Positions 33,029 through 41,174 of a stretch of 64,000 bases of DNA are shown here, piece by piece. The stretch is from the NCBI RefSeq assembly GCF_006539345.1, contig NZ_BJMV01000011.1, positions 1-64,000 of the forward strand, read 5' to 3'. Each line of letters begins with the position of its first letter. The first letter of the stretch is position 1. Below the pieces are notes generated by a model, which did no database searches, was not told the origin of the DNA, and was given only the letters and a program-made list of their open reading frames with translations. Made by a program: the position numbers and the translations under genes. Origin of the DNA: Acetobacter peroxydans. GTDB lineage: Bacteria > Pseudomonadota > Alphaproteobacteria > Acetobacterales > Acetobacteraceae.

Positions 33029-33066
33029 CGGAAGGGTTGAAACCAAATCATGAAAAGGAAGCCATC

Positions 33067-33684
33067 ATGGCCCGTCTGATCCTTAGCGCCGAGCGCGCAA
33101 CCCTCACGCATATTGATCAACACTGCTACGTCAACGCCGAAATGATGGCGGATTTCTATCCTGTGCAGGAAATCACGGTCACGAAACTCGATCAGATCCG
33201 TGAGGCCGTGGCCCGGTATGGCGAGCGCGTTGCTCTTGACCGTCCGCGGGAAAGTTTTGTGATCACGATTACGGTTCCGCGCGGCCAGCGCCGTCCCACA
33301 GGGTTCGAGAACGCCTATCGTCGAGGCCAACTGGGAACATATGCGTGGACGCACGACATTTTCAAGCATCCGCTGCCGATGCCTGGCGATTATGGGGTGA
33401 GGATGTGGGGCGGGCGGAACAGGCCGTTCCAGCTCGATAAGTGCACACCGCTCTGGCCCGACGAAACCCCGGATGAGTTCACCCATGCCGCCGCTGGCCA
33501 TATGGGCCTGTATGGGTGGCTGCGGGCAACCAACGCGCGGGTGCAACGCCTGAGCCAGTGCACCCATACGCTCCTCGATGTCGCCACCGTTGCGGAACTG
33601 CGTGCGGCTTACGCCGCGCGCCGCCATCCGCTGAGTGTCGCACAGGACGCCCTGCGCGCGTCACCGCAGGATCTCGCGGCCTGA
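33067..33684 (+). CDS. Conserved plasmid protein of unknown function
   Basis: The start at 33067 has an AAAAGGAAG site. The upstream frame to 32533 overlaps the preceding gene and the hairpin and is rejected. The product has 205 residues. I do not recognise it. The N-terminal half is mixed alpha/beta (HCYVNAEMMADFYPVQEITVTKLDQIREAV...RESFVITITVPRGQRRPTGFENAYRRG). The rest is rich in aromatic residues and His (YAWTHDIFKHPLPMPGDYGVRMWGGRNRPF). It belongs to the DUF gene train. Confidence 0.6.
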   Translation: MARLILSAERATLTHIDQHCYVNAEMMADFYPVQEITVTKLDQIREAVARYGERVALDRPRESFVITITVPRGQRRPTGFENAYRRGQLGTYAWTHDIFKHPLPMPGDYGVRMWGGRNRPFQLDKCTPLWPDETPDEFTHAAAGHMGLYGWLRATNARVQRLSQCTHTLLDVATVAELRAAYAARRHPLSVAQDALRASPQDLAA

Positions 33685-33692
33685 AGGAGCCG

Positions 33693-33759
33693 GGCAGGGG
33701 CTTCCTGCCCAATGCAGGGCCATGAACGGGTGGCCCTGCGGCCTGCCCCGCTGACGCGG
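33693..33759. repeat. Three consecutive short hairpins
   Basis: GGGCAGG/CCTGCCC, GCAGGGCC/GGCCCTGC and CCCCGC/GCGGGG form stems in tandem between two genes. The last is followed by only a weak T-rich stretch, so termination would be partial. Confidence 0.6.
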
Positions 33760-33792
33760 GGCTTTGTCCGTTTGTATTGAGGATTGCCGGTC

Positions 33793-34089
33793 ATGCCGAC
33801 ACCCAGTCTGCCAGTCGATCGTTTTGCCGACGTGAGTACCGCCCATCTCTCGCCCGAGGACCGGGCCCTTCTTGACCGCTATATCGAGACCGCGGGGGCG
33901 GATGGTCTGTCCTGTCTCGTTGGTCCGTATGGGTGGCTGGTTTGCGCCTCGTCGGAACTCCAGGCGGCGGAACACGCCTCGCCTGGCCTTGCGGCCATTC
34001 TCGCGGCGGCGCGCGAACAGGATTGCAGTTTTGTCCTGTTCGATCGTGACGGCCTGCCCGTCGACGGCGTTCAGACCTACGATTTCTAA
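33793..34089 (+). CDS. Small plasmid protein, DUF5983-like tail
   Basis: The 98-residue product starts at the ATG at 33793, with GAGGATTG upstream. It consists of a helical N-terminus, a core GLSCLVGPYGWLVCAS, and an ending CSFVLFDRDGLPVDGVQTYDF. That ending resembles the C-terminus of DUF5983 proteins, but the match is only suggestive. It is followed by a strong terminator, so it closes this transcription segment. Confidence 0.5.
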   Translation: MPTPSLPVDRFADVSTAHLSPEDRALLDRYIETAGADGLSCLVGPYGWLVCASSELQAAEHASPGLAAILAAAREQDCSFVLFDRDGLPVDGVQTYDF

Positions 34090-34113
34090 GCCTGTGCTTA
34101 TTCAACCCCCAAA

Positions 34114-34144
34114 GGCGGGACACTCCGGTGTCCCGCCCTTTTTT
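34114..34144 (+). terminator. Rho-independent terminator
   Basis: GGCGGGACAC(TCCG)GTGTCCCGCC is a perfect 10-bp stem with a 4-nt loop, followed by six T residues. It separates the DUF cluster from the DUF3085-like gene. Confidence 0.85.
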
Positions 34145-34176
34145 CATGCCGTTCACGCACCAGAAAAGGAAAAACC

Positions 34177-34641
34177 ATGAAACTTCACTTTGAGCGCGCT
34201 CTGGTGGAGCGCCTGCTCGCCCATGCTGAAGCCGCTGAGGCCCATAGTCCGACGCTCGATCAGCTTTTCTCGCCTGCCTACCAGAAAGAGCCTGTCATTG
34301 GCCGCATGCCGACCCATGCCGACATTGATGCGACGCGTATTCCCGCAGGGCTGATGCTGGTTGGCGATCAGGGCGTGTATCTGATGTCCAACGGTACGCC
34401 CTGCCTGCCTGACCCGGATGGCGCGCCCAATCTTGTCGCCTATGCCAGGGAAGCCGACCCCCGAAGCGCTTCCAGTGATTGGTACGATATCAAATGCGCC
34501 TCTTTTGGTGGGGATGACGGCGCGGAATTTCTGAGTGCTGAGGTGATCCGTCAGGCGCTGGATGCCACAGGCGATGGGCCGGTCTGGATTGATGTGAGCC
34601 CGACTGACATCAGGGCGCCTTGCCTATCATCAACTCAGTAA
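34177..34641 (+). CDS. DUF3085-family protein
   Basis: This 154-residue protein opens with FERALVERLLAHAEAAEAHSPTLDQLF. It then has the family's core, RIPAGLMLVGDQGVYLMSNGTPCLPDPDGAPNLVAYAREADP, and a C-terminal FGGDDGAEFLSAEVIRQAL. DUF3085 proteins are common on alphaproteobacterial conjugative plasmids and have no assigned function. An AAAAGGAAAAA site precedes the ATG. Confidence 0.75.
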   Translation: MKLHFERALVERLLAHAEAAEAHSPTLDQLFSPAYQKEPVIGRMPTHADIDATRIPAGLMLVGDQGVYLMSNGTPCLPDPDGAPNLVAYAREADPRSASSDWYDIKCASFGGDDGAEFLSAEVIRQALDATGDGPVWIDVSPTDIRAPCLSSTQ

Positions 34642-34700
34642 CTGGCAGGAAAAAATAAAGAAATAAAAACAGAAAAATAAAAACACAAAAAGAAAAGGTC

Positions 34701-34792
34701 GCCTCTCATAGTCCGTCACGCAGGCTAAGGGTTCGTCGCAAGCTCCCGGCGCAAGCGCCGCCCTTAACCTGCGCGCCGGCCGATGAGCAGGC
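34701..34792. repeat. Long hairpin upstream of the 34.8-kb gene
   Basis: CGCAGGCTAAGGG pairs with CCCTTAACCTGCG. Outer GCCTCTCAT pairs with ATGAGCAGGC, and the apex holds GGCGCAAGCGCC. A-rich tracts flank it on both sides. Confidence 0.7.
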
Positions 34793-34829
34793 TGAAAGGG
34801 TCAGAAAAAAATCCAGAAAGGAGAAAACG

Positions 34830-35102
34830 ATGTCTGATCCTGTGACTTTCAAAAGCCTGCGTGTGGGAACGCGCTTCCGGTTTGCCGCCACCCCCTATGG
34901 CAAGACCTACAAGAAAATGGGCCCGAACCAGTATCGGGTTGCCAATCATACCCATCTCTTCCGGGCAGAAAATGAAACGCTGGTGGTGGCCCTGCCTGAC
35001 CTGCCTCCTGAAGGGCCTCGCGAGTTCCTGCCCCTCGGCCGGGCGGCGCGCGGGCGGCATGTGGCTGCCCGGAACACCCACGGGAAAGGAGCGGGCGCAT
35101 GA
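34830..35102 (+). CDS. Small basic protein of unknown function
   Basis: The product is 90 residues, with a beta-like N-terminal half (VTFKSLRVGTRFRFAATPYGKTYKKMGPNQYRVANHTHLFRAENETLVVAL) and a basic Arg/Gly tail. It might be a small nucleic-acid-binding domain, but I cannot name a family. GAAAGGAGA lies before the ATG, and the stop overlaps the next start as ATGA. Confidence 0.55.
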   Translation: MSDPVTFKSLRVGTRFRFAATPYGKTYKKMGPNQYRVANHTHLFRAENETLVVALPDLPPEGPREFLPLGRAARGRHVAARNTHGKGAGA

Positions 35103-35275
35103 AACTCTCTCCCCAGACCCGAGAGGACATCAAAGACATGGCGGGCTTCCTGTTCGGGGTGGCCGGTCTGCTCGTACTGATGAGCGGCATCCTGTTCGGC
35201 CCGGACGTGCTGGCTGCCATCGCCGCCGACCATCCGATCGCCATGGTGCAGGAGGCCGTGCTGGCCACGCGCTGA
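35099..35275 (+). CDS. Small single-pass membrane protein
   Basis: The 58-residue product begins at the ATG overlapping the previous stop. Residues about 14-36 (MAGFLFGVAGLLVLMSGILFG) form one transmembrane helix, followed by a short amphipathic tail. The tight overlap implies translational coupling with the upstream gene. The function is unknown. Confidence 0.6.
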   Translation: MKLSPQTREDIKDMAGFLFGVAGLLVLMSGILFGPDVLAAIAADHPIAMVQEAVLATR

Positions 35276-35294
35276 TTCCCAACCGGAGAAAACA

Positions 35295-35675
35295 ATGTTC
35301 AGACAGTATTATGCGGGGCGCTGGTTTGCGCCCCGTAACAACCCTCTGCGTGTCGGCCCGATTGCGGCCGGTGCGCTGTATCGCCTTCCCGAATATCTCG
35401 ACCACGGACGGCCCGTGCGCTGGCAGGTGCTGGCGTTCCTCAACGGGGTGTGCGCGGCAACACGGTTCAATCCGGCAACGCGACGCTGGGAAGACCGGGT
35501 GATCTCGGGCCGTTCCGATCGCGCGCTGATCCGCCGTCTTGCCGATGGCGCGGTGCATGAGGTGGCCGTGCGGAGCCTGATCGCTGCGGATGAGGAAACG
35601 CCAGACCTGGTGCGGCCGTCGCTGCCCGACGTGGTGCGCTGGCACCGGGGTTTTCAGATCCGGCAGGCGGCTTAG
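35295..35675 (+). CDS. Small plasmid protein of unknown function
   Basis: The 126-residue product is rich in Arg and Trp (MFRQYYAGRWFAPRNNPLRVGPIAAGALYRLPEYL...VRWQVLAFLNGVCAATRFNPATRRWEDRVISGRSDRALIRRL). It has no recognised domain. GGAGAAAACA precedes the ATG. It is probably transcribed with the two genes before it. Confidence 0.55.
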   Translation: MFRQYYAGRWFAPRNNPLRVGPIAAGALYRLPEYLDHGRPVRWQVLAFLNGVCAATRFNPATRRWEDRVISGRSDRALIRRLADGAVHEVAVRSLIAADEETPDLVRPSLPDVVRWHRGFQIRQAA

Positions 35676-35688
35676 GCCTGTTTTTTTT

Positions 35689-35729
35689 GGGCCACGTCCC
35701 TGCCTTCGCGGGTGAGGGACGTGCGGCCC
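35689..35729. repeat. Hairpin upstream of the 35.8-kb gene
   Basis: GGGCC-ACGTCCCT pairs with AGGGACGT-GCGGCCC. The element follows a run of eight T residues and ends 33 bp before the start of the next gene. Confidence 0.7.
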
Positions 35730-35761
35730 GCCTGTCCTCAATGCTTAACGGAGAAAAGAGT

Positions 35762-35998
35762 ATGGCGCGTCAGACGCTATCCAATGTGACAGTTGTGGAA
35801 TTTGGCCCGCGGGAAATGCACAGAGCAAACCCGCTCTCGCGCATGAAGCCCGTGCGGTTGCTGTTGCGTGAGCAGGCGCAGCTGGAGAGCGAGGCGGGCG
35901 AGGGGCTTCTGCCTGCTGCCGACTGTGCTGCCCTGCGCCGACGGGCGGCCCGGGCAGGGCGCACGGCCCGCACGCTTTTGCAGGATCTGGCAGCATAA
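35762..35998 (+). CDS. Small basic helical protein of unknown function
   Basis: The ATG at 35762 follows ACGGAGAAAAGAG. A GTG or ATG further upstream would lie within the hairpin. The 78-residue protein is mostly helical and rich in Arg and Ala (MKPVRLLLREQAQLESEAGEGLLPAADCAALRRRAARAGRTARTLLQDLAA). The family is unknown. It is the last gene before the acyltransferase cargo gene. Confidence 0.55.
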   Translation: MARQTLSNVTVVEFGPREMHRANPLSRMKPVRLLLREQAQLESEAGEGLLPAADCAALRRRAARAGRTARTLLQDLAA

Positions 35999-36014
35999 CA
36001 TGCCATGGTTCACA

Positions 36015-37118
36015 CTAAACGCTAGCCCGTTGATCTAGCCAGCGACGAGCGATGCGCGTCATTGGACGTTCTAAGTAGCGACGACAAGCAAAGGCTATCG
36101 CAACCGAAAGGATGATCACCATCAGGCATACAATATCTCCTCGTAGGCCATGCTTCTGATCCGCAGTCTGAATAAGCTTCATGCAGACTGGGATCGTTAA
36201 AGCATGTGTTAGATATAAAGAATACGAGGCGTCACCCAATGAACAGAGAAACTTGTTCCATCGGATCCTGTTTTCAAAATACAGTGCACAGGCAACTGCT
36301 AAAAATGCAGGAAGCCCAAGTGCAATGAACCGATTTTCTCCAGTAAAGCTGAGGTCATACTGCCATATGACTAACCCGACTGTCGGTATCAGTGGGAAAA
36401 TGATGGACGGAGCGATATTTTTATATTTTGCATAGACTGTGCCTAGAATAACGCCACCTGCAAATTCGAGCACTATGGAATTTGTGTAAAAATTCCAGAT
36501 TATACCACCTTCGCGCAGGGGATGAACAAGAGCTAGCGCCACCAGTGCGATCATTACAGAACGGATAGGTTTTTGGAATGTTGCAATTGCCAGAGTAAAT
36601 AACACATAAAACCATATTTCGTAATTTAAGGTCCAGCCGACATTGATAACTGGAACAACAATCCCTGCCCAATTCAAAGATGGAATAAACAAAAATGACG
36701 AAATAACATGCCAAAGATTAAACCGAGCATGACCAAATGCTGACGGCGCAAAAATAAGAAGTGCGGTAAACAGGGAAGTAAGGACCCAATATAGTGGTAT
36801 GACACGCGCTGCCCGTGCGATAACAAAGCGACGGGCAGCGTCAAGACCTACTGGTTTTCCATAGCTGATGAGGGCAATCACAAATCCAGAAATGACAAAA
36901 AATATGTCAACGCCCATTTCCCCATGTCTTGCGAGAGAGGGCATAAACTGAGATGTCCATCCGTACGTGGTGGCATTGCCAACAGTGTGAAACATTACAA
37001 CCCACAGTGCCGCTATTGCGCGGAGTACCTGTATTGAGTCCAACTGTTTGGTTAGCATTCTGCTCCAATCCAATGAAAAATTATTCATGCCAGCTTGATC
37101 GCTAACAGTACATGCCAT
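36015..37118 (-). CDS. Acyltransferase-3 family membrane protein
   Basis: The product is 367 residues, or about 352 from the ATG near 37075. About ten transmembrane segments and an N-terminal LDSIQVLRAIAALWVVMFHTVGN identify acyltransferase family 3. These enzymes O-acetylate or O-acylate sugars in the inner membrane, typically on polysaccharide or lipopolysaccharide. The catalytic His of the family is the one in VMFHT. It is on the opposite strand to its neighbours and much more AT-rich, so it is probably a foreign insertion. A surface-modifying enzyme could change phage receptors or exopolysaccharide. Confidence 0.9.
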   Translation of the reverse strand: MACTVSDQAGMNNFSLDWSRMLTKQLDSIQVLRAIAALWVVMFHTVGNATTYGWTSQFMPSLARHGEMGVDIFFVISGFVIALISYGKPVGLDAARRFVIARAARVIPLYWVLTSLFTALLIFAPSAFGHARFNLWHVISSFLFIPSLNWAGIVVPVINVGWTLNYEIWFYVLFTLAIATFQKPIRSVMIALVALALVHPLREGGIIWNFYTNSIVLEFAGGVILGTVYAKYKNIAPSIIFPLIPTVGLVIWQYDLSFTGENRFIALGLPAFLAVACALYFENRIRWNKFLCSLGDASYSLYLTHALTIPVCMKLIQTADQKHGLRGDIVCLMVIILSVAIAFACRRYLERPMTRIARRWLDQRASV

Positions 37119-37250
37119 TTTGGCAGCACGTACCGTTTAAGCCAATAACCTATGATTTAATAAGACTGGGATCGTTAAGCGCCGTCTCTTTTACCAGAGA
37201 CGTCTGGGCGTCATGATGACGGCAGTCGCGGTCTATCCTGGAGAACAGTC

Positions 37251-38153
37251 GTGTCCCGCTTAATCCTGCTCGTCATGGCAACAATCCCGCTCACAGGCCT
37301 GACGCTCCTCACCGCCGCTCCCCTGCGTGCTGCTGAGACCTGCACGCAGTTCGGCCCGGAAAACGCCCTGCCGGTGCTTCTGAACGAAAAGCTCCAGCCC
37401 CGCACAACGCTTCTGTGCAACACGGCCTATGCCGTGCTCAATTCCGGGGCGGTGCATGAACCGCTCTGGTCGGCCGAGTATCTCGATGCGGCGGCGGTGC
37501 GGGGTGGTCGCGCAATTGGCCGCACGACCAACACCTTTGTCGCCGATGACCGTCTGCCCGCAGGCGATGGGGCGACGCTGGCGGACTACCGCGGTTCCGG
37601 CTTTGACCGCGGGCACATGACGCCGTCGGCCGATGCGGGGTCTGCTGAGACACAGGAACAGACGTTTACGCTCTCCAACGTCGTGCCCCAGACTGCCGCC
37701 CTCAATGAAGGGATCTGGACGGGCGTGGAAATGGCGGTGCGGGCCATGGCCGTGCGTGAGGGCGGGGTCTATGTGGTGACGGGGCCAGATTTTACCGGCA
37801 GCAGCCGCGCCATCGGCCGCGACGTGCTGGTGCCGACGGCGACATGGAAGGCGATCTATGACCCGATCAGTCATGAAGCCGGGGCCTATCTGTGTCAGAA
37901 TACGGATAGCCCGACCTGCCGGACGCTGAGTGTGGCCGATCTGGCTGAGCGGATCGGGATTGACCCATTCCCTGGCATCGGGGAGGCTGTCAAAGCGCAG
38001 GCCATGGCGCTGCCTGAGCCGCAGGCCAGTCCGTATGCGCCCCGATCGCAGGAGAACCGCGATTGGGAGCGGTTGCAGAAACGCCTGGAGCGCAAGCTGG
38101 CGAAGGCCGGGATGAAGGCGCTCAGACACGCGCTCGAACAGGAACAGGAGTAA
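37251..38153 (+). CDS. Secreted DNA/RNA non-specific endonuclease (NucA/NUC1 type)
   Basis: This 300-residue protein starts with a signal peptide (MSRLILLVMATIPLTGLTLLTAAPLRAAETC), cleavable after ARA-like LRA. The catalytic signature SGFDRGHMTPSAD holds the active-site His in DRGH. Downstream, FTLSNVVPQTAALNEGIWTGVE supplies the metal-binding Asn. The C-terminus is charged and helical. Such beta-beta-alpha-metal nucleases cut single- and double-stranded DNA and RNA in the periplasm. On plasmids they could limit uptake of rival DNA or phage entry. The start at 37251 (a GTG) follows TGGAGAAC. Confidence 0.9.
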   Translation: MSRLILLVMATIPLTGLTLLTAAPLRAAETCTQFGPENALPVLLNEKLQPRTTLLCNTAYAVLNSGAVHEPLWSAEYLDAAAVRGGRAIGRTTNTFVADDRLPAGDGATLADYRGSGFDRGHMTPSADAGSAETQEQTFTLSNVVPQTAALNEGIWTGVEMAVRAMAVREGGVYVVTGPDFTGSSRAIGRDVLVPTATWKAIYDPISHEAGAYLCQNTDSPTCRTLSVADLAERIGIDPFPGIGEAVKAQAMALPEPQASPYAPRSQENRDWERLQKRLERKLAKAGMKALRHALEQEQE

Positions 38154-38158
38154 GGCCC

Positions 38159-38422
38159 ATGACGACGCCGAAAGCCTTCAACCCCTTTGGACCTGACGCA
38201 CAGGTGCAGAGCATCGAGCAGCTCACGGTGGAGAATGACCCGCTGCGTGTCAGCCTTTACGGACGTCTGGACATTACACACGACAGGGTCGGACTGCAGA
38301 ATGCCCACGCTCTCGCCGCCCTGCTCGATGCGGTTGTCGCCCGGCTGGAAGCGGAGCCGGGTCTGCCTGATCACGCGCAAGTAGCCCCCAGGACCCATAA
38401 GATGACCAACCCTTTCGCCTGA
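38159..38422 (+). CDS. Small protein of unknown function after the nuclease gene
   Basis: The 87-residue product begins 5 bp after the nuclease stop. It reads MTTPKAFNPFGPDAQVQSIEQLTVENDPLRVSLYGRLDITHDRVGLQNAHALAALLDAVVARLEAE and is plausibly a compact alpha/beta domain. Co-transcription with the nuclease suggests an accessory or immunity role, but there is no recognisable motif to support that. Confidence 0.55.
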   Translation: MTTPKAFNPFGPDAQVQSIEQLTVENDPLRVSLYGRLDITHDRVGLQNAHALAALLDAVVARLEAEPGLPDHAQVAPRTHKMTNPFA

Positions 38423-38426
38423 GGGG

Positions 38427-38690
38427 TTAAGAGACCACACCGGCCCAGCGATAGCCGCGTCTGATCTTGAGGCGCAGAAGACCGCCAAGGGCGTTCGCGG
38501 CGGTGCCTTCATCAGCGTGCAGATCAAGGCGCAGGCGACCAGCGGTGCCGATCCTGCCCCAGCGCCGGATCAGGACAGCACCCCCGAACAGATCGCGCTG
38601 GACAGCCATCTCGTAAAACCGCCAGGTGTTGCGGGCCGCGTCGATACGCGTCAGGCGCGCCTCTAACGGGAAAAGCGGGATCTGTTCCAT
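38427..38690 (-). CDS. WGR-domain protein
   Basis: This 87-residue protein consists of one WGR domain: NTWRFYEMAVQRDLFGGAVLIRRWGRIGTAGRLRLDLHADEGTAANALGGLLRLKIRRGY. WGR domains occur in PARPs and in small plasmid proteins, and are thought to bind nucleic acid. It converges on the previous gene with only 4 bp between stops. Confidence 0.8.
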   Translation of the reverse strand: MEQIPLFPLEARLTRIDAARNTWRFYEMAVQRDLFGGAVLIRRWGRIGTAGRLRLDLHADEGTAANALGGLLRLKIRRGYRWAGVVS

Positions 38691-38771
38691 ACCATGCCCT
38701 TCATGCGGCTCACGCCCATAGAATAGCGTGACTGCGAGGATGGTACCAGCACTGGCTTCCTAAGGGGAATG

Positions 38772-38818
38772 CAGCGCCCCGGATGAGACCCGTAACCGTC
38801 CGGGGTCTCAGGGTGTCG
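38772..38818. repeat. Hairpin upstream of leader copy A
   Basis: GCAGCGCCCCGGATGAGACCC pairs, with bulges, with GTCCGGGGTCTCAGGGTGTCGCTGC. It lies 28 bp upstream of a shared promoter motif. Confidence 0.6.
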
Positions 38819-38845
38819 CTGCGACAAAAGCTGCGCCCAAAAGAG

Positions 38846-38869
38846 CGTCACAACGGGATGCGCTAGACT
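38846..38869 (+). promoter_or_regulatory. Shared promoter/operator motif upstream of the toprim gene
   Basis: CGTCACAAC (38846-38854), 9 nt, then TAGACT (38864-38869). It would start a transcript near 38877 carrying a leader of about 520 nt before the toprim ATG. Confidence 0.65.
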
Positions 38870-38952
38870 GAACAGAGTGCGGGTCAGTCGGGGGGTTTTT
38901 CCATGTCCGTTGCGTTGTGCGGTGTTCTTTTCGATCGATCAGCCCGTGTGTT

Positions 38953-39394
38953 CACCAGACGCCTTCGGCGGCCTACGGCTGGCGCGTCCCACGCGCCCTC
39001 TGGTGCAGCCGATCCCTTGTGCCGGGGAGGTGGCTTTTTTGCTCAGGAGGTGAGGAGTGGGGAGGGGCGACCTTGCCTCTCGTGCGGCGTCTTTTCGCCG
39101 GGATGTGTTCCGTGTCTGGGTGCGAGCGGGCGCGTTCGTGGCGTGGATGCAAGTATTGAACGGGCGTCGGTGAGCGAAAATTGCGGCGTTCTTCTTTGTC
39201 ATGAGTATCGGGAAATAAACGAAGCGGGAGCAGGAGATGAAGCAAATAAAAAAGACAGTAAAAAACACGCAAAAACGGCTGTTTTCCGCAGTTTTTCCTT
39301 GGTGGCTCGGCCCATCCGTGCTATAAAAAAGGAAGTAAAGGCACAGTATCCAGAACGAATTCTGGGTCAAAGTCCTGTAAAGGGAGATCCCGTC
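38953..39394 (+). promoter_or_regulatory. Composite structured leader, copy A
   Basis: It begins with a 53-nt clover-like fold, in which CACCAGA pairs with TCTGGTG around GCCTTCGGC and GGCGCGT/ACGCGCC. A CCCTTGTGCC...GCTCAGGAG block follows, then an A-rich stretch with GGTTGTTTTCCGC-like sequence. Copies B (55220) and C (57346) share the same order. The stretch has an accidental open frame but does not look like protein. Confidence 0.7.
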
Positions 39395-40360
39395 ATGTAT
39401 CAACGCTTTGAACTCTCCGAGCAGGATCGTCAGGCCATTGTCAACGGCGTCTCCTGCGCAACCCTGCTCGAAAACCACCATTTTCTTCTGGTGGCGGAGA
39501 AGAGCACCAAACGCTGCCTCAAATACCGCAACGGCAACGAACACATCATCGTCAATCATGACGGGAAGGGCTGGTGGGATGCCCAGCGGCCGCGCGGCAC
39601 GCCCGATAGCAGCGGCGATGTGTTCGCCCTGTGCCGCCGTCTCGATCCCGCCATGAAATGGCGCGAGGTCTGCACGGCACTCGGTGAACTGGTCGGTGTG
39701 GAACCCAAAGGGGCTGCCTATGTCGCGCAGAAGGTCGCGCGCACGGATGAGCGTAGCCCTGCCGAGCGCTGGGCCGCCCGCAAGTCGCTCTACCGGGGCG
39801 GCAAGGTCTGGAGCTACCTGATCGGCGAGCGCTGCCTGCCTGAAGCCATCGTCCGTGAGGCGGCGGCCAAGGGCTGCCTGCGTGATGGGTATCATGCCGC
39901 CTGGTTCGCCCATACGGACGCGCAGGGTGCCGTCTGCGGGGCGGAGCTGCGTGGGCCGGATACCCATATCTGCCTGGGCGGTTCAATCAAAACCCTGTTC
40001 CGCTTCCAGCCGGGCAGTGTCCAGCCGGTGCGTCGTCTGGTGATCTGCGAGGCGGCAATCGATGCGCTGTCCTTTGCCGCCCTTGATACGGCCCGCGTGC
40101 CCGGCACTGTTTACGCCTCCACCGCCGGGGGCATGGGCCCTGAGACCATTGCCGCCATCCAGGCCCATCTCGCGGCCATGAAAGCCCTGCCTGAAGCGGT
40201 GCTGGTTGTCGCGACGGATGACGATGATGCGGGCAATGCGTTCGCCGACACGCTCTACCGTCTGGCTGATGACGCGGATGTCGCTTTCATGCGCCGCCTG
40301 CCGCCTGATCGGGCCAAAGACTTCAACCAGACGCTCAAGAACCGGGCACAGGCCGCCTGA
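39395..40360 (+). CDS. DUF3991/toprim-domain protein, primase-like
   Basis: The start at 39395 follows AAAGGGAGAT. The frame is open from 38903, but that part is leader DNA. The product has 321 residues. The N-terminal half resembles DUF3991 (SCATLLENHHFLLVAEKSTKRCLKYRNGNEHIIVNHDGKGWWDAQ...DVFALCRRLDP). The C-terminal half is a toprim fold (RRLVICEAAIDALSFAALDT...AVLVVATDDDDAGNAFADTLY, with the E and DxDxD-like metal residues). Such proteins probably prime DNA or act on nucleic acid during plasmid establishment. They are typical of conjugative plasmids. Confidence 0.85.
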   Translation: MYQRFELSEQDRQAIVNGVSCATLLENHHFLLVAEKSTKRCLKYRNGNEHIIVNHDGKGWWDAQRPRGTPDSSGDVFALCRRLDPAMKWREVCTALGELVGVEPKGAAYVAQKVARTDERSPAERWAARKSLYRGGKVWSYLIGERCLPEAIVREAAAKGCLRDGYHAAWFAHTDAQGAVCGAELRGPDTHICLGGSIKTLFRFQPGSVQPVRRLVICEAAIDALSFAALDTARVPGTVYASTAGGMGPETIAAIQAHLAAMKALPEAVLVVATDDDDAGNAFADTLYRLADDADVAFMRRLPPDRAKDFNQTLKNRAQAA

Positions 40361-40463
40361 AATGGAATTTAATTAAACATACAGTCAATAAAGACGTTGT
40401 ATCGGCTGAGGCGCGCGGTTCTGCGTCCCTGATCCAGCGACAGAACACCAGAGAGGACAGCCC

Positions 40464-41174
40464 ATGACCAAAGATAAACAGCGCCCTGACGCCCGCTTCG
40501 ATGACGACGATGACCCGCTGGATTTCCTCTCCAATCTCGGTGAGGACGTGAGCGCTGCCCAGCAGGCCCTGTTCGTGCATCCAGAAGTGGCAGGCTGGCT
40601 CGAACGCACGCCCGGACTGGGCCATGAAATCCCCTGGACGATCGTCTCCTTCACGGATGAGACGGGCAGGCGGGTTTCCGGGCTGGTTGTCGCGGGCAGC
40701 TTTACAAACGGCAAGTGGGATCTGACGACGGAGTTCGTCCTGTTCACCGGCCGTGCCCGTCGTCCCGGCACGTTTCTGACGGTGGACGGCGCTGCGGTGC
40801 AGGCGCGTGCGCAGGGCAGTGTTCCGGGTGTCGGCCCGCGCCGCCCGGATGAGATGGCGCTCCTGAAGGAGATGCAGGCCGCCAGCAGGGCCTGGGCGGC
40901 CAGTCCATCCCTGCAGGCGTATTGGGCGCTGTTTGCCTCTATCCACGGTTGCAGCCCCATGCCGGATACGTTTGTTGAGCTGCGTTTTCAGGATCACTGT
41001 TACCGGGGGCTGATCATTGACGGCACGCTGGATTCAACCGGATTTTGGGATATGGAGCAGCCTGTCGAACTGCTGCTGCCGTCCGGGCGCACCATCGGGC
41101 TGCAGGCCGACCAGGCTGATTCCGTCGCGTTCCTGACGGGAGGCGAGCAGCATGATCTCAAGCGTCACGGCTGA
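40464..41174 (+). CDS. Protein of unknown function coupled to the UvrD-like helicase
   Basis: The product is 236 residues, with an acidic start (DDDDDPLDFLSNLGEDVSAA). Two beta-rich units follow (HEIPWTIVSFTDETGRRVSGLVVAGSFTNGKWDLTTEFVLF and PMPDTFVELRFQDHCYRGLIIDGTLDSTGFWDMEQPVELLLPSG), which look like a duplicated fold. I do not recognise it. Its 3' end overlaps the helicase gene by 23 bp, so the two are translated together and may work together. Confidence 0.6.
   Translation: MTKDKQRPDARFDDDDDPLDFLSNLGEDVSAAQQALFVHPEVAGWLERTPGLGHEIPWTIVSFTDETGRRVSGLVVAGSFTNGKWDLTTEFVLFTGRARRPGTFLTVDGAAVQARAQGSVPGVGPRRPDEMALLKEMQAASRAWAASPSLQAYWALFASIHGCSPMPDTFVELRFQDHCYRGLIIDGTLDSTGFWDMEQPVELLLPSGRTIGLQADQADSVAFLTGGEQHDLKRHG

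Noticed and set aside
38903-39394. 164-residue in-frame N-terminal extension of the toprim protein
   Set aside because: The stretch is the repeated structured leader, which is also present before two unrelated genes. A good ribosome site precedes the ATG at 39395.
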